Shown: piece by piece, positions 17,747 through 26,857 of the stretch | How the letters are laid out: each line of letters opens with the position of its first letter | Numbering within the stretch: the first letter of the stretch is position 1 | NCBI RefSeq assembly: GCF_021026345.1 | Contig: NZ_JAJNCZ010000006.1 | Location: forward strand, 62,001 to 126,000 | DNA length: 64,000 nucleotides | DNA from: Rhizobium sp. GN54 | GTDB lineage: Bacteria > Pseudomonadota > Alphaproteobacteria > Rhizobiales > Rhizobiaceae | Direction of reading: 5' to 3' | Made by a program: the position numbers and the translations under genes | Notes under the pieces: generated by a model | Database searches by the model: none | The model's input: the letters and a program-made list of their open reading frames with translations, nothing else | Told to the model about the DNA's origin: nothing

Positions 17747-18583
17747 ATGGCTTACGTGACCACCGGGGACGGCGTTGAAATCTTCTACAAGGACTGGGGG
17801 CCGAAGGATGCGCAGCCGATCGTCTTCCACCATGGCTGGCCGCTTTCATCGGACGACTGGGACGGGCAGATGCTGTTCTTCCTGCAGCAGGGCTATCGCG
17901 TCGTCGCCCATGACCGCCGGGGCCACGGCCGTTCGGCGCAGGTCGCCGAGGGTCACGACATGGACCACTACGCTGCCGATGCCTTCGCGGTCGTCGAAGC
18001 GCTGGACCTGAAGAACGCCGTCCATATCGGCCACTCCACCGGCGGCGGCGAGGTCGCCCGCTATGTCGCCAAGCATGGCCAGCCGGCCGGCCGTGTCGCC
18101 AAGGCGGTGCTCGTGTCCGCCGTCCCGCCGCTGATGCTGAAGACCGAGAACAACCCGGAAGGCCTGCCGGTCGAGGTCTTCGACGGCTTCAGGGCAGCCC
18201 TTGCGGCAAACCGCGCGCAGTTCTTCCGAGACGTGCCGGCGGGTCCCTTCTACGGTTTCAACCGTGAGGGCGCCGTGGCGCAGGAAGGCGTGATCCAGAA
18301 CTGGTGGCGTCAGGGCATGATGGGCGGCGCCAAGGCGCATTACGACGGCATCAAGGCCTTCTCGGAGACCGACCAGACCGATGACCTGACGGCGATCACC
18401 GTCCCGACCCTGGTCCTGCACGGCGAAGACGATCAGATCGTGCCGATCGTCGCCGCAGCGCCAAAGTCGGCCAGGCTGCTGAAGAACGGTACACTGAAAA
18501 CCTATCCGGGCTTCGGACACGGCATGCTGACGGTCAACGCCGACGTCCTTAACGCCGACATCCTGGCCTTCGTGCGGGCCTAG
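17747..18583 (+). CDS. Alpha/beta hydrolase, cofactor-free chloroperoxidase/arylesterase type
   Basis: The 278-aa hydrolase has an oxyanion region HHGWPLSSDDW near residues 28-38, nucleophile Ser97 in GHSTGG, an acid in HGEDDQIVP and the catalytic His in GFGHGM. The sequence AHDRRGHGRS is typical of the non-heme haloperoxidase-like clade, which are esterases or perhydrolases. The protein is probably cytoplasmic, since no signal peptide is seen. AGGATCAGGAC precedes the ATG. It stands alone, with a terminator after it. Natural substrate unknown. Confidence 0.88.
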   Translation: MAYVTTGDGVEIFYKDWGPKDAQPIVFHHGWPLSSDDWDGQMLFFLQQGYRVVAHDRRGHGRSAQVAEGHDMDHYAADAFAVVEALDLKNAVHIGHSTGGGEVARYVAKHGQPAGRVAKAVLVSAVPPLMLKTENNPEGLPVEVFDGFRAALAANRAQFFRDVPAGPFYGFNREGAVAQEGVIQNWWRQGMMGGAKAHYDGIKAFSETDQTDDLTAITVPTLVLHGEDDQIVPIVAAAPKSARLLKNGTLKTYPGFGHGMLTVNADVLNADILAFVRA

Positions 18584-18601
18584 CCCGGATAGCGATCACG
18601 G

Positions 18602-18624
18602 CGGCCCCGAATTCGACGGGGCCG
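18602..18624. terminator. Terminator hairpin after the hydrolase gene
   Basis: CGGCCCCG (18602-18609) and CGGGGCCG (18617-18624) form an eight-bp stem with a seven-base loop. It is followed by TCTTC and lies between convergent genes, so it may serve both. Confidence 0.6.
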
Positions 18625-18651
18625 TCTTCGGCCGGCCGGCCGGTGGACCGG

Positions 18652-19308
18652 TCAGGCCGCACCGCGCGGTTTCAGCCCTTCGGCGATCATGGAGAAGCAG
18701 AGCCGGAGATAGGCCGGGCGGTCGTCGCCGCCCGGCCAGTGCGGGGCGTCGGGGGGCTTCATCGACGAGGCGCCGAAGACCACGTCCATCAGCATCCTGG
18801 CGGCGATGGCGGCATCGGGCACGGCGAGGCGGTTCAAGCTTTGCTGGCGCTCCAGCCATTCGGCCAGCAGGCGTTGCGCGTGCAGGGGCCCCTGCTCGTG
18901 GAGCAGCGTCGCCAGTTCCGGAAACTGGCGCGATTCGACCAGAAGCATCGTCATCAATGCCTCGCGCTGCCTTCGGGCCTCGTCATCGAGATCGATCTGG
19001 AAGATACGGCCGAGGGCCACCTCCAGGGGAAGATCGTCATAGGCGCCCGGCAGGGCCAGCATGCTTTGCCGGTGCAGGGCAACGACGGCGGAAAAGAGAT
19101 CCGTCTTGCTGGGAAAGAACCGGTAGATCGTGCTGAGCGACATGCGGGCGGCCGCAGCCACGTCCCCCATCGTGGTTCGGCCGTAGCCGTGTTCGAGAAA
19201 GCAGCTCCACGCGGCCCTGGTTACGGCCTGCCTGTGGGTGTCGTCCGAGGCGACCTTCGGCCGACCACGCCGACCGCGCGTGGGTTTCTGTCCCGGCTCT
19301 GCGCTCAT
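18652..19308 (-). CDS. TetR-family transcriptional regulator
   Basis: The 218-aa repressor has a basic N-terminus (PTRGRRGRPK) and a TetR helix-turn-helix with TTMGDVAAAARMSLSTIYRFFPSK near residues 47-70. The C-terminal region resembles AcrR-like ligand domains. It is divergent from the RND efflux genes with about 140 bases between them, which is the normal arrangement for a local efflux repressor. The ATG at 19308 and a GTG two codons earlier are both possible starts. Confidence 0.88.
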   Translation of the reverse strand: MSAEPGQKPTRGRRGRPKVASDDTHRQAVTRAAWSCFLEHGYGRTTMGDVAAAARMSLSTIYRFFPSKTDLFSAVVALHRQSMLALPGAYDDLPLEVALGRIFQIDLDDEARRQREALMTMLLVESRQFPELATLLHEQGPLHAQRLLAEWLERQQSLNRLAVPDAAIAARMLMDVVFGASSMKPPDAPHWPGGDDRPAYLRLCFSMIAEGLKPRGAA

Positions 19309-19324
19309 TCTCACCGTCCGCGAA

Positions 19325-19366
19325 TTGACATCCGATCAGCCTCACAATAATCGTAATTGGCATTAC
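19325..19366 (+). promoter_or_regulatory. Efflux promoter with candidate TetR operator
   Basis: A perfect TTGACA at 19325-19330 is followed after 17 bases by TAATCG (19348-19353). The inverted repeat GTAAT-TGGC-ATTAC at 19353-19366 touches the -10 hexamer. The TetR product is the obvious candidate to bind here. Confidence 0.5.
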
Positions 19367-19450
19367 TGTAAACATCGCCGCGCCGGCCGTCTCCCATTAC
19401 AGGGGACGACGGCGCGAGCGGAACCGGTGCAAAACGAGGCGATCTGCGGC

Positions 19451-20650
19451 ATGAGACTGGCGACCAAACTGGGCCTTCTGGGCATGTTTTCCATCCTGGC
19501 GGCCTGCAGCCCGCAGGAGGGCCGCGAAGGGCCGCCTCCCGTCAAGGCGGACGTCGGCTTCGTCACGCTGAAGCCGCAATCCGTGCCGCGGACCATCGAT
19601 TTGCGTGGGCGCGTCGTGGCCTACGCAACGGCGGAGGTTCGCCCGCAGGTGAACGGCATCATCCGCAAGATCGCCTTTGCCGAGGGGCGCGAGGTCAAGG
19701 CGGGCGACGTGCTTTACGAGATCGACGACGCGAAGTTCAAGGCGGCCTTCGAGGCGGCCCAGGCGGTCCTGAAGAAGGCGGAAGCGGTAACGGCGGGCGC
19801 GCAGACCACGTATGACCGCAACCGGACCCTGCTTGAGACGCGCGCGGTCAGCACCCAGACGCTCGACGATTCGCAGTCTTCCCTGCTGCAGGCCCAGGCG
19901 GACGAGGAAGCGGCCAAGGCCGATCTGGAAACCGCGCGCATCAATCTGGACTACGCCACGATCCGTGCCCCGATCGGCGGCGTCATCGGCGTCTCCACCG
20001 TCAGCGTCGGGGCGCTGGTGACGGAGAACCAGACGGACGCGCTTGCGACCATCCGGCAGGTCGATCCCATCCATGTCGACCTCCTGGATTCCAGCGCCAA
20101 CTTCCTGCGGATCCGCGAGGAGGTGCGATCGGGCCGGATCGGCAGGAAGCCGGGATCGCCGATCCCCGTGAAGCTGACCCTGGAGAACGGCACCGCCTAC
20201 GATACCGAGGGGCAGATTTCGCTGATCGACATGGTGGTCGGCCAGTCGACGGGGACCTTCACCGTCCGGGCGACGTTCCCCAATGCCGAGCGGATGCTGA
20301 TACCGGGCATGTTCGTCTCCGCAACCGTCGACCTCGGGACGATGGCGAACGCGTTCCTCGTTCCCCAGCGGGCGGTGACGCGCGGCGATGACGGCAAGGC
20401 GACCGTCTATCTGGTGTCGGCGGAGGGGCGGGCCCAACAGCATGTGATCACGACCAGTGGCTCCGTCGGCAACGACTGGGTCGTCACGGACGGCGTGAAG
20501 GAGGGTGACAGGCTGATCGTCGACGGCTTCCAGAAGATTTCGGATGGAAGCGAGGTCGAGCCGGTCGAGGCCAGCATCGACGATGACGGTGTGGTCCGCC
20601 AGGACCTCGAGCCGAAGGCTTCGGGCGCCGGCAAGGAGGCGGGCCGATGA
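19451..20650 (+). CDS. RND efflux periplasmic adaptor (membrane fusion protein)
   Basis: The 399-aa AcrA/MexA-type lipoprotein bridges the inner-membrane RND pump and an outer-membrane channel. It has a lipobox LAAC near residue 19, a lipoyl-like half motif (PQVNGIIRKIAFAEGREVKAGDVLYEID), a helical hairpin near 95-145 and the second lipoyl half IRAPIGGVIGVSTVSVGALV. It overlaps the pump gene by ATGA. The start at 19451 gives a proper lipoprotein signal peptide; longer versions would bury it. Confidence 0.92.
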   Translation: MRLATKLGLLGMFSILAACSPQEGREGPPPVKADVGFVTLKPQSVPRTIDLRGRVVAYATAEVRPQVNGIIRKIAFAEGREVKAGDVLYEIDDAKFKAAFEAAQAVLKKAEAVTAGAQTTYDRNRTLLETRAVSTQTLDDSQSSLLQAQADEEAAKADLETARINLDYATIRAPIGGVIGVSTVSVGALVTENQTDALATIRQVDPIHVDLLDSSANFLRIREEVRSGRIGRKPGSPIPVKLTLENGTAYDTEGQISLIDMVVGQSTGTFTVRATFPNAERMLIPGMFVSATVDLGTMANAFLVPQRAVTRGDDGKATVYLVSAEGRAQQHVITTSGSVGNDWVVTDGVKEGDRLIVDGFQKISDGSEVEPVEASIDDDGVVRQDLEPKASGAGKEAGR

Positions 20651-23600
20651 GCATCACTGCGCCGCGCAATGCGATCGCCAGCTTCTTCATCGCCCGTCCG
20701 GTCTTTGCCATCGTGCTGGCGATCGCAACGATGCTGGCCGGGGTGATGGGCATCTACTCCCTCTCCATCTCACAGTATCCCGACATCGCGCCGGTCACGG
20801 TGCGGATCAGCGCGACCTACCAGGGCGCGACCGCCGAGGCGGTGGAGAACTCGGTGACGAAGAAGATCGAGAGCGTGATGACGGGGCTCGACGGCCTGCT
20901 CTACATGGAATCCACCTCCAGCACCGGTTCGGCATCGATCTCGCTCACCTTTTCGAACGGCACCGATCCGGAGCTCGCGCAGGTGGAGGTGCAGAACAAG
21001 CTGTCGCGGGTGGAATCGCAATTGCCGGAATCCGTCCAGGACCAGGGCGTTCGCGTCAGCCGTTCGCCTTCCGGCATCCTGATGATCGGCAACATCGTCT
21101 CCCGCGACGGCCGCTACACCTCCGACCAGCTTTCCGACATCATGGCCAGCCAGATCGAGGACCGTATCGAGCGGCTGGACGGCGTCGGCTCGGTGCAGTC
21201 GTTCGGTTCGGGCTATGCCATGCGCATCTGGCTCGATCCGGCGCTGATGGAGAAGTACCAGATCGTGCCAGGCGACGTCACCGCCGCGATCGGCGCGCAG
21301 AACGTCCAGGTCGCGGCCGGCTCGATTGGAGCGACGCCGGTCGTCAAGGGACAGCAGCTGAAGGCCAGCATCATCGCGCGCACCCAGATGACCTCGGTGG
21401 ACCAGTTCGAGCGGATCATCCTCAAGACGGCCTCCGACGGCGCGGTGGTGCGTCTCGCCGATGTCGCACGCGTGGAGATCGGGCTCGAGACCTACGGCCA
21501 GAGCTCGACCTACAACGGCATGCCGGCGGCGGGTTTCGGCGTCCAGCTGGCCTCCGGCGCCAACGCCATTTCCACCGCCGACCTCGTGCATGCGGAGCTC
21601 GACAGCCTGGCGGGGTCGCTCCCGGAAGGCGTGGAGATCGCCTATTCCTACGAGACCACGCCCTTTGTCGAACTCTCGATCGAGAAGGTGGTGCATACGC
21701 TGATCGAGGCCATCGTGCTCGTCTTCGTGGTGCTGCTGCTGTTCCTGCAGAACCTGCGCGCGACCATCATCCCGATGATCGCCGTCCCGGTCGTGCTGCT
21801 GGGCACCTTCGGCGTGCTGGCAGCCCTCGGCTATTCGATCAACATGCTGACGATGTTCGCCATGGTGCTCGCGATCGGCCTTCTGGTCGACGATGCGATC
21901 GTCGTGGTGGAGAACGTCGAGCGCGTCATGCGCGAGGAAAAGGTCTCCGCCCGCGAGGCCACGGAAAGGTCGATGGGCGAGATCACAGGCGCGCTGATCG
22001 GCATCGCCCTGGTGCTGACGGCCGTGTTCATTCCGATGGCCTTCTTCTCGGGCTCGGTCGGCGTCATCTACCGGCAGTTCTCGGTCACGATCGCCAGCGC
22101 CATGCTGCTTTCGGTGCTCGTCGCCATCATCCTGACGCCGGCGCTGTGCGCGATGATCCTGAGGCCCACCCATGGCGGCCCGATCGCCCGCTGGCTCGGC
22201 TGGTTCGACAGGGGTTTCGACCGTGCCACCAACCGCTATGCCGGCGCGGTCGGCTGGCTGGTGGGGCGGCCGCTTCGCATGTTCGCCGTGTTCGCCGTTC
22301 TCCTGGCCGCTGCCTACGGGCTCTATACCAGGCTGCCCACCTCGTTCCTGCCGGAGGAGGACCAGGGCGTGCTGATGACGCAGATCACGCTGCCGTCCGG
22401 CGCCAACGCCGCCCGCACGCAGGCCGTCATCGACATGGTCCGGGACTACTACCTCAACGAGGAGAAGGACGCCGTGCAGAGCGTCTTCATGACGCTCGGC
22501 TTCGGCTTCGGCGGCAGCGGCGAGAACGCGGCGATGGGGTTCGTGCGGCTGAAGGATTTCGACCAGCGCAGCGACGCGCGGCTTTCGGCGGCCGCGGTGC
22601 AGCAGCGCGCTTCGGCGCATTTCCGCAAGATCCGCGACGCCGAGGTCTTCGTCCTGGCGCCGCCGGCAATCCAGGGCCTCGGCCAGAGCAGCGGCTTTTC
22701 AATGTACCTCGAGGATACCGGAAACAAGGGGCGCGATGCCCTGATCGAGGCCAGCAACCGGCTGGCCGACAGCGCGCAGTCGAACGCCGTCGTCGCCGAC
22801 ATTCGCGGCAATACCCGGACGCTGGAGGCGCAGCTCAAGATCGACATCGACCAGGAAAAGGCGAGCGCGCTCGGCATCAGCCTCAGCGACCTAAACAGCC
22901 TCATCACCACCGCCTTCTCCGGCTCGAACGTCAACGACTTCGTCTACAAGGGCGAGATCAAGCCGGTCTATGTGCAGGCGGACGCGCCCTTCCGCATGCA
23001 ACCCGACGACATCAACCGATGGTCGGTGCGCAACGGCGACGGCGACATGGTGCCCTTTACCGCCTTTGCCACCACGGAATGGGTGCAGGGATCGCCCTCC
23101 CTTGCCCGGTTCAACGGCACTGCGGCGATTGCCATGAACGGGTCCGCGGCGCCGGGCTCGAGTTCCGGCGATGCGATGACGGAGGCCGAGAGGCTCGTCG
23201 GCGCGCTGGATGGCGGCTATTCGGCGTCGTGGTCCGGCCTGTCCTACCAGGAGCGGCTGGCGGGCTCGCAGGAGGCACTGTTGTATGCGGTCTCGCTGGT
23301 GGTGGTCTTCCTCTGCCTCGCCGCCCTCTACGAGAGCTGGTCCATTCCCTTCTCGATCATCCTCGCCGTGCCGGTCGGCGTCTTCGGGGCCCTGCTGTTT
23401 GCAGTCGTGTTCGACCAGTCGAACGACGTCTACTTCAAGGTGGGATTGCTGACGACCATCGGATTGACGGCGAAGAACGCCATTCTCATCGTGGAGTTCG
23501 CAAAGGACCTGATGGCGCGCGGCAAGACGGCGGTCGAGGCGGTGACGGAGGCGGCCCGCCTCCGGCTGCGACCCATCGTCATGACCTCGCTTGCCTTCAT

Positions 23601-23796
23601 CCTCGGCGTGCTGCCGCTGGCACGCGCCACCGGGGCGGGCTCGGCGGCCCAGAACGCGATCGGCATCGGCGTGATGGGCGGCATGATCTTCGCAACCATC
23701 CTCGGCGTGTTCTTCGTCCCGCTGCTGTTCGTGACCGTGCAGCGGCTCACCGGCAGGCACGGCAACGTTAACGCCGAAGAGGTGCGGCCGACGTAG
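20647..23796 (+). CDS. RND multidrug efflux permease (AcrB/MexB type, HAE1)
   Basis: The 1049-aa inner-membrane proton/drug antiporter has standard HAE1 length and layout. The N-terminal helix follows FFIARPVFAIVLAIATMLAG, and TM4 contains the proton-relay Asp pair in AIGLLVDDAIVVVENV. Other family sequences are QNLRATIIPMIAVPVVLLGTFG and LTAKNAILIVEFAKDL. Two large periplasmic loops follow TM1 and TM7. No outer-membrane factor gene follows, so it probably uses a TolC-like channel encoded elsewhere. Confidence 0.95.
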   Translation: MSITAPRNAIASFFIARPVFAIVLAIATMLAGVMGIYSLSISQYPDIAPVTVRISATYQGATAEAVENSVTKKIESVMTGLDGLLYMESTSSTGSASISLTFSNGTDPELAQVEVQNKLSRVESQLPESVQDQGVRVSRSPSGILMIGNIVSRDGRYTSDQLSDIMASQIEDRIERLDGVGSVQSFGSGYAMRIWLDPALMEKYQIVPGDVTAAIGAQNVQVAAGSIGATPVVKGQQLKASIIARTQMTSVDQFERIILKTASDGAVVRLADVARVEIGLETYGQSSTYNGMPAAGFGVQLASGANAISTADLVHAELDSLAGSLPEGVEIAYSYETTPFVELSIEKVVHTLIEAIVLVFVVLLLFLQNLRATIIPMIAVPVVLLGTFGVLAALGYSINMLTMFAMVLAIGLLVDDAIVVVENVERVMREEKVSAREATERSMGEITGALIGIALVLTAVFIPMAFFSGSVGVIYRQFSVTIASAMLLSVLVAIILTPALCAMILRPTHGGPIARWLGWFDRGFDRATNRYAGAVGWLVGRPLRMFAVFAVLLAAAYGLYTRLPTSFLPEEDQGVLMTQITLPSGANAARTQAVIDMVRDYYLNEEKDAVQSVFMTLGFGFGGSGENAAMGFVRLKDFDQRSDARLSAAAVQQRASAHFRKIRDAEVFVLAPPAIQGLGQSSGFSMYLEDTGNKGRDALIEASNRLADSAQSNAVVADIRGNTRTLEAQLKIDIDQEKASALGISLSDLNSLITTAFSGSNVNDFVYKGEIKPVYVQADAPFRMQPDDINRWSVRNGDGDMVPFTAFATTEWVQGSPSLARFNGTAAIAMNGSAAPGSSSGDAMTEAERLVGALDGGYSASWSGLSYQERLAGSQEALLYAVSLVVVFLCLAALYESWSIPFSIILAVPVGVFGALLFAVVFDQSNDVYFKVGLLTTIGLTAKNAILIVEFAKDLMARGKTAVEAVTEAARLRLRPIVMTSLAFILGVLPLARATGAGSAAQNAIGIGVMGGMIFATILGVFFVPLLFVTVQRLTGRHGNVNAEEVRPT

Positions 23797-23822
23797 ACGC
23801 CGATGCCCCCGCCGTCCGCCCA

Positions 23823-23855
23823 AGACTTCCGGGCACGGCAAGTGCCCGGAAGTCT
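23823..23855. terminator. Strong hairpin between convergent genes
   Basis: AGACTTCCGGGCAC and GTGCCCGGAAGTCT form a perfect 14-bp stem with the loop GGCAA. It lies between the RND gene and the convergent amidase gene and can act in both directions. There is no T run. Confidence 0.7.
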
Positions 23856-23912
23856 GCGTCTATCGAGGTTCAGTCAAGCCGCCGCGCTGTGCCATGATCC
23901 GGCGCTTCGATC

Positions 23913-24635
23913 CTACTCGGCAGCCGCTGCCGTACCGTTGACCGATTCGAGGTAGGCAACGCACTCATCGACGCTGTGGACATCTGCGAACTTCGCGTCG
24001 ATGTCGTAGAGGTTCCACGCGACTGCGCCGGGGACGCGATCGCCGATGCATTCGCGAACGGCGATCGTGCGGAAGCCGTCCGCGAGGCCGTCGCAGATCG
24101 TCGTGCGGACACAAGCCGTCGCCGTGACGCCCGTGACCAGGATCGTATCCACGCCGTTCGCCCGCAGCAGGCCGCCGAGACCGGTGCCATGGAACGCGCT
24201 GGCGCGCTTCTTCAGCAGCGTGTACTCGCCCTCGATCGGTGCGATGCGGGAGTCGATCGCCCACAGGTCCTTGTTCTCCAGATTGACGACGTCGACCGGG
24301 ATCTTGCAGTGCCAGAGGCCCATGTCGGTGAAGGGCGCATTGCGATCGGTGATCTCATAGGCCGTCGTGACATGGATCACGGGATGCCCGTTGGCCCTGC
24401 AGGCAGCCAGCAGACGCTGCATGCCCGGGATGATCTCGTTGTCCATCGCGTCCTGGTCGCAGGTGAACGGATTGCCCGGTCGCGTCCAGGCATTGGCGAG
24501 GTCGACACTGATGACAGCCGGGCGCTTGCCGAAGCCGATGCGCCGCTGGAAGCCGCGCTCCTGATAGATCTTCGTCGAGGCCTCGAAAGCCTGCTGCAGC
24601 ATCCGATCCAGTTCTTTGTTGTCAATGGTGCTCAC
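23913..24635 (-). CDS. Isochorismatase-fold hydrolase, N-carbamoylsarcosine amidase-like
   Basis: The 240-aa cysteine hydrolase has the catalytic triad Asp45 (SVDLANAW), a lysine at 142/143 (LLKKRASAF) and Cys175 (TACVRTT), plus the cis-peptide region VTGVTATACV. Spacing and the WTRPGNPFTC sequence resemble N-carbamoylsarcosine amidase, which splits a carbamoyl group from an N-carbamoyl amino acid. The GTG at 24635 has AAAGGA six bases upstream. It is divergent from a LysR gene and close to an ABC importer, suggesting uptake and hydrolysis of a carbamoylated or amide compound. Substrate not proven. Confidence 0.83.
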   Translation of the reverse strand: MSTIDNKELDRMLQQAFEASTKIYQERGFQRRIGFGKRPAVISVDLANAWTRPGNPFTCDQDAMDNEIIPGMQRLLAACRANGHPVIHVTTAYEITDRNAPFTDMGLWHCKIPVDVVNLENKDLWAIDSRIAPIEGEYTLLKKRASAFHGTGLGGLLRANGVDTILVTGVTATACVRTTICDGLADGFRTIAVRECIGDRVPGAVAWNLYDIDAKFADVHSVDECVAYLESVNGTAAAAE

Positions 24636-24812
24636 GTTTCGTCCTTTCAGTTCTCGTCCGGAACAGCCTGGCGAAGACATCCGGTGCCCGGCCGTCTTTT
24701 GACCACGGACAGAATTGCGGATGACGGGAGCTAGCGGAAATGGTGATTTTCCAATTATTATTGCAGAATGGGCATCAATCTTTCCGTGTGACCGAACTGC
24801 CGAGGAGGCGTG

Positions 24813-25715
24813 ATGAATCCGCTCGATGGACTGGAACTGACCGAATCCTTTCTCGTGGTGGCGGAGGAATTGAACTTCCGGCGTAGCGCGGAACGTCTGA
24901 ACGTCGATCAGTCCGCGCTCACCCGCCGCATCCAGAAACTGGAGGCCATCCTCGGCTTCGCCCTTTTCGAGCGCACGACGCGCGAGGTGTCGCTGACGCC
25001 TGCGGGGCGGACCTTCTATCAGGAGAACACAACGCTGCTACACACGTTCCTGCGTTCGGTTTCCGCCGCGCGGCTCGTGGCCGAGGGCAAGACGGGCAGC
25101 CTGCGCGTCGCCTACATGACCTTCGCCGCACCGGACCTGATGCCGCGCGCCGTCGCGCAGTACAGGGCCCGTTACCCGCATATCGATGTCGGCCTCAGCT
25201 ATATCCGGACGCAGGGGCAGAAGCTGGCGCTCGCCCGCGACGAGATCGACGTGGGCTACATGATCGGCCCGTTCGAGCACAGCGAGTATCATTCGGTCGT
25301 GCTGCGTTCCGATCCGCTGTTCGTGGTCACGCCGCGCGACCATCGGCTGGCGCATGCCGAGGCGATCGCCCCATCGGAGCTCGACGGGGAGGAGATGATC
25401 CTCGGGGACCTGAACGAGTGGGAGGCCTACCGTTGGCAGGTGGATCGGCTATTGGCGGGGGAAGGCGTGAACCTCCGGATCGGCCTGGAGGCGTCCAACA
25501 CCCTGGCGCTGGCCGGTCTCGTCGGCGCCGGGCTGGGGATTACGATCTGCCCGCAAAGCCTCGTCGGTTACCTCGGGCCCAACGTCGCCGTTCGTCCGAT
25601 CGACAATGCGGAATTCCGGATCGAGACGATCCTCGTCTGGAAGCGGACGAACCGCACAAAGGCGGTCGGCCATTTCGTCGAGATCGCCAAGAGGTCCGGG
25701 CTGCAGCGCAATTGA
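24813..25715 (+). CDS. LysR-family transcriptional regulator
   Basis: The 300-aa regulator has an N-terminal helix-turn-helix (NFRRSAERLNVDQSALTRRIQKLE near residues 20-45) and a periplasmic-binding-like effector domain. It is divergent from the amidase gene, so that gene is its likely target. The ATG at 24813 is preceded by GAGGAGG. Its effector domain contains GYMIGPFEH, nearly the same as GFMIGSFEH in the LysR gene at 25789-26712, so the two regulators are probably paralogues. Confidence 0.9.
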   Translation: MNPLDGLELTESFLVVAEELNFRRSAERLNVDQSALTRRIQKLEAILGFALFERTTREVSLTPAGRTFYQENTTLLHTFLRSVSAARLVAEGKTGSLRVAYMTFAAPDLMPRAVAQYRARYPHIDVGLSYIRTQGQKLALARDEIDVGYMIGPFEHSEYHSVVLRSDPLFVVTPRDHRLAHAEAIAPSELDGEEMILGDLNEWEAYRWQVDRLLAGEGVNLRIGLEASNTLALAGLVGAGLGITICPQSLVGYLGPNVAVRPIDNAEFRIETILVWKRTNRTKAVGHFVEIAKRSGLQRN

Positions 25716-25788
25716 GGCGACCATCCGATGCGCCAGGATCAAGTATCGATGCGCATGCCGCATAATGACGGTGTTGCAGGTTTTCCGT

Positions 25789-26712
25789 CTAAGCGATTGA
25801 TGTCGCGTCCTGAGCCTGGTGGCGCTGTCCCCAGACGGCCATGAGAAAGTTCCGAAAAGTCTGAAAGCCCGGCGAGCGGTTGCGGCGCTCCCAGACGGCG
25901 GTGACGGGAAGCGTTGCGCCGACGTCCTCGAGTGTCCGGATCGCAACTCCCTTGCGCTGCAGGTTGCTGACGCAACTCGAATAGACCGTCACCCCTGCGC
26001 CGGCGACCACCAGCCCGAAAATCCCTTCGCTGCTCGAAGCTTCCTGGACGATGCGCGGAAAGAAATTCCGCGCCCGGCAAAGCGCGAACAGGCGATTGCG
26101 GAATGCCGTCCAGTTCTCGCCATTTCCGAGAACAAAGTTTTCGTTGGCAAGGTGCGCAAGCGTCAGACGATCCTCGCCACACAGCGGATGGGCAACCGGC
26201 AGCAGCGCGACATAGCGGTCCTCGTCGAACTGGTAGCTGTCCATCGTCTCGTGTTCGAAGCTGCCGATCATGAAGCCGATGTCGATCTTCTGCTCGAGCA
26301 GGGCCATCTGCTGGACCGTCGTCGGCATGAAGACGAGGTTCATCCGGATGTCGGGGTGGCGGTTGGCGAAGGCGTTCAGGAACTGCGGCAGGCGCCCGTT
26401 GATGGCGAAGTCGGTGTAGGCGATGCGCAGTTCGCCACGCATTCCGTTGGCGACGTGTCGCGCCCTAGTGACGGCCTGCTCGATATGAACCTGGGCCAGC
26501 TGGATCTCGGCGAGGAACGTCTTCCCGGCCTCGGTGAGTGCGACCCGGCGCGTCGTGCGATCGAGCAGCACCACTCCCACATCCGCCTCGAGCTGCTGGA
26601 TCAGCCGCGTCAGGGCAGGCTGGGCCATGTGCAGGCTCTCCGCTGCCTTTCCGAAATGCAACTCCTCCGCAACGGCCGAGAAGGCCCGCAGATGGCGAAG
26701 ATCGAAGCTCAT
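25789..26712 (-). CDS. LysR-family transcriptional regulator, paralogue of the neighbouring one
   Basis: The 307-aa regulator has the helix-turn-helix HFGKAAESLHMAQPALTRLIQQLE and an effector domain with IDIGFMIGSFEHE. It is divergent from the polyamine-type ABC importer, 145 bases apart, and is the likely activator of that operon. I chose the ATG at 26712 because GAGG lies six bases upstream. An earlier TTG adds four residues. Confidence 0.9.
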   Translation of the reverse strand: MSFDLRHLRAFSAVAEELHFGKAAESLHMAQPALTRLIQQLEADVGVVLLDRTTRRVALTEAGKTFLAEIQLAQVHIEQAVTRARHVANGMRGELRIAYTDFAINGRLPQFLNAFANRHPDIRMNLVFMPTTVQQMALLEQKIDIGFMIGSFEHETMDSYQFDEDRYVALLPVAHPLCGEDRLTLAHLANENFVLGNGENWTAFRNRLFALCRARNFFPRIVQEASSSEGIFGLVVAGAGVTVYSSCVSNLQRKGVAIRTLEDVGATLPVTAVWERRNRSPGFQTFRNFLMAVWGQRHQAQDATSIA

Positions 26713-26735
26713 GGCGCACCTCAATTGATAACAAT

Positions 26736-26757
26736 TTTTGCATTAATAATGGCAAAA
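26736..26757. promoter_or_regulatory. Candidate LysR binding site
   Basis: TTTTGC and GCAAAA form an inverted repeat with a ten-base AT-rich spacer in the region between the LysR gene and the importer operon. A related AT-rich core lies near 24750-24770, upstream of the other LysR gene. Confidence 0.45.
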
Positions 26758-26857
26758 TTAATATTTCACAAATGACGGTTTGCGAGTCAGATTTTCCGCA
26801 AAGCCTGATGGCGCGGAGCCAATCGGGTCGGAAAAACGAAGCCGCAGGGGATACCAC

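Noticed and set aside
20544-23771. A 1075-codon plus-strand frame inside the RND pump gene
   Set aside because: The pump frame at 20647-23796 carries all AcrB family motifs. The alternative frame is Arg/Gly-rich and matches nothing recognisable.
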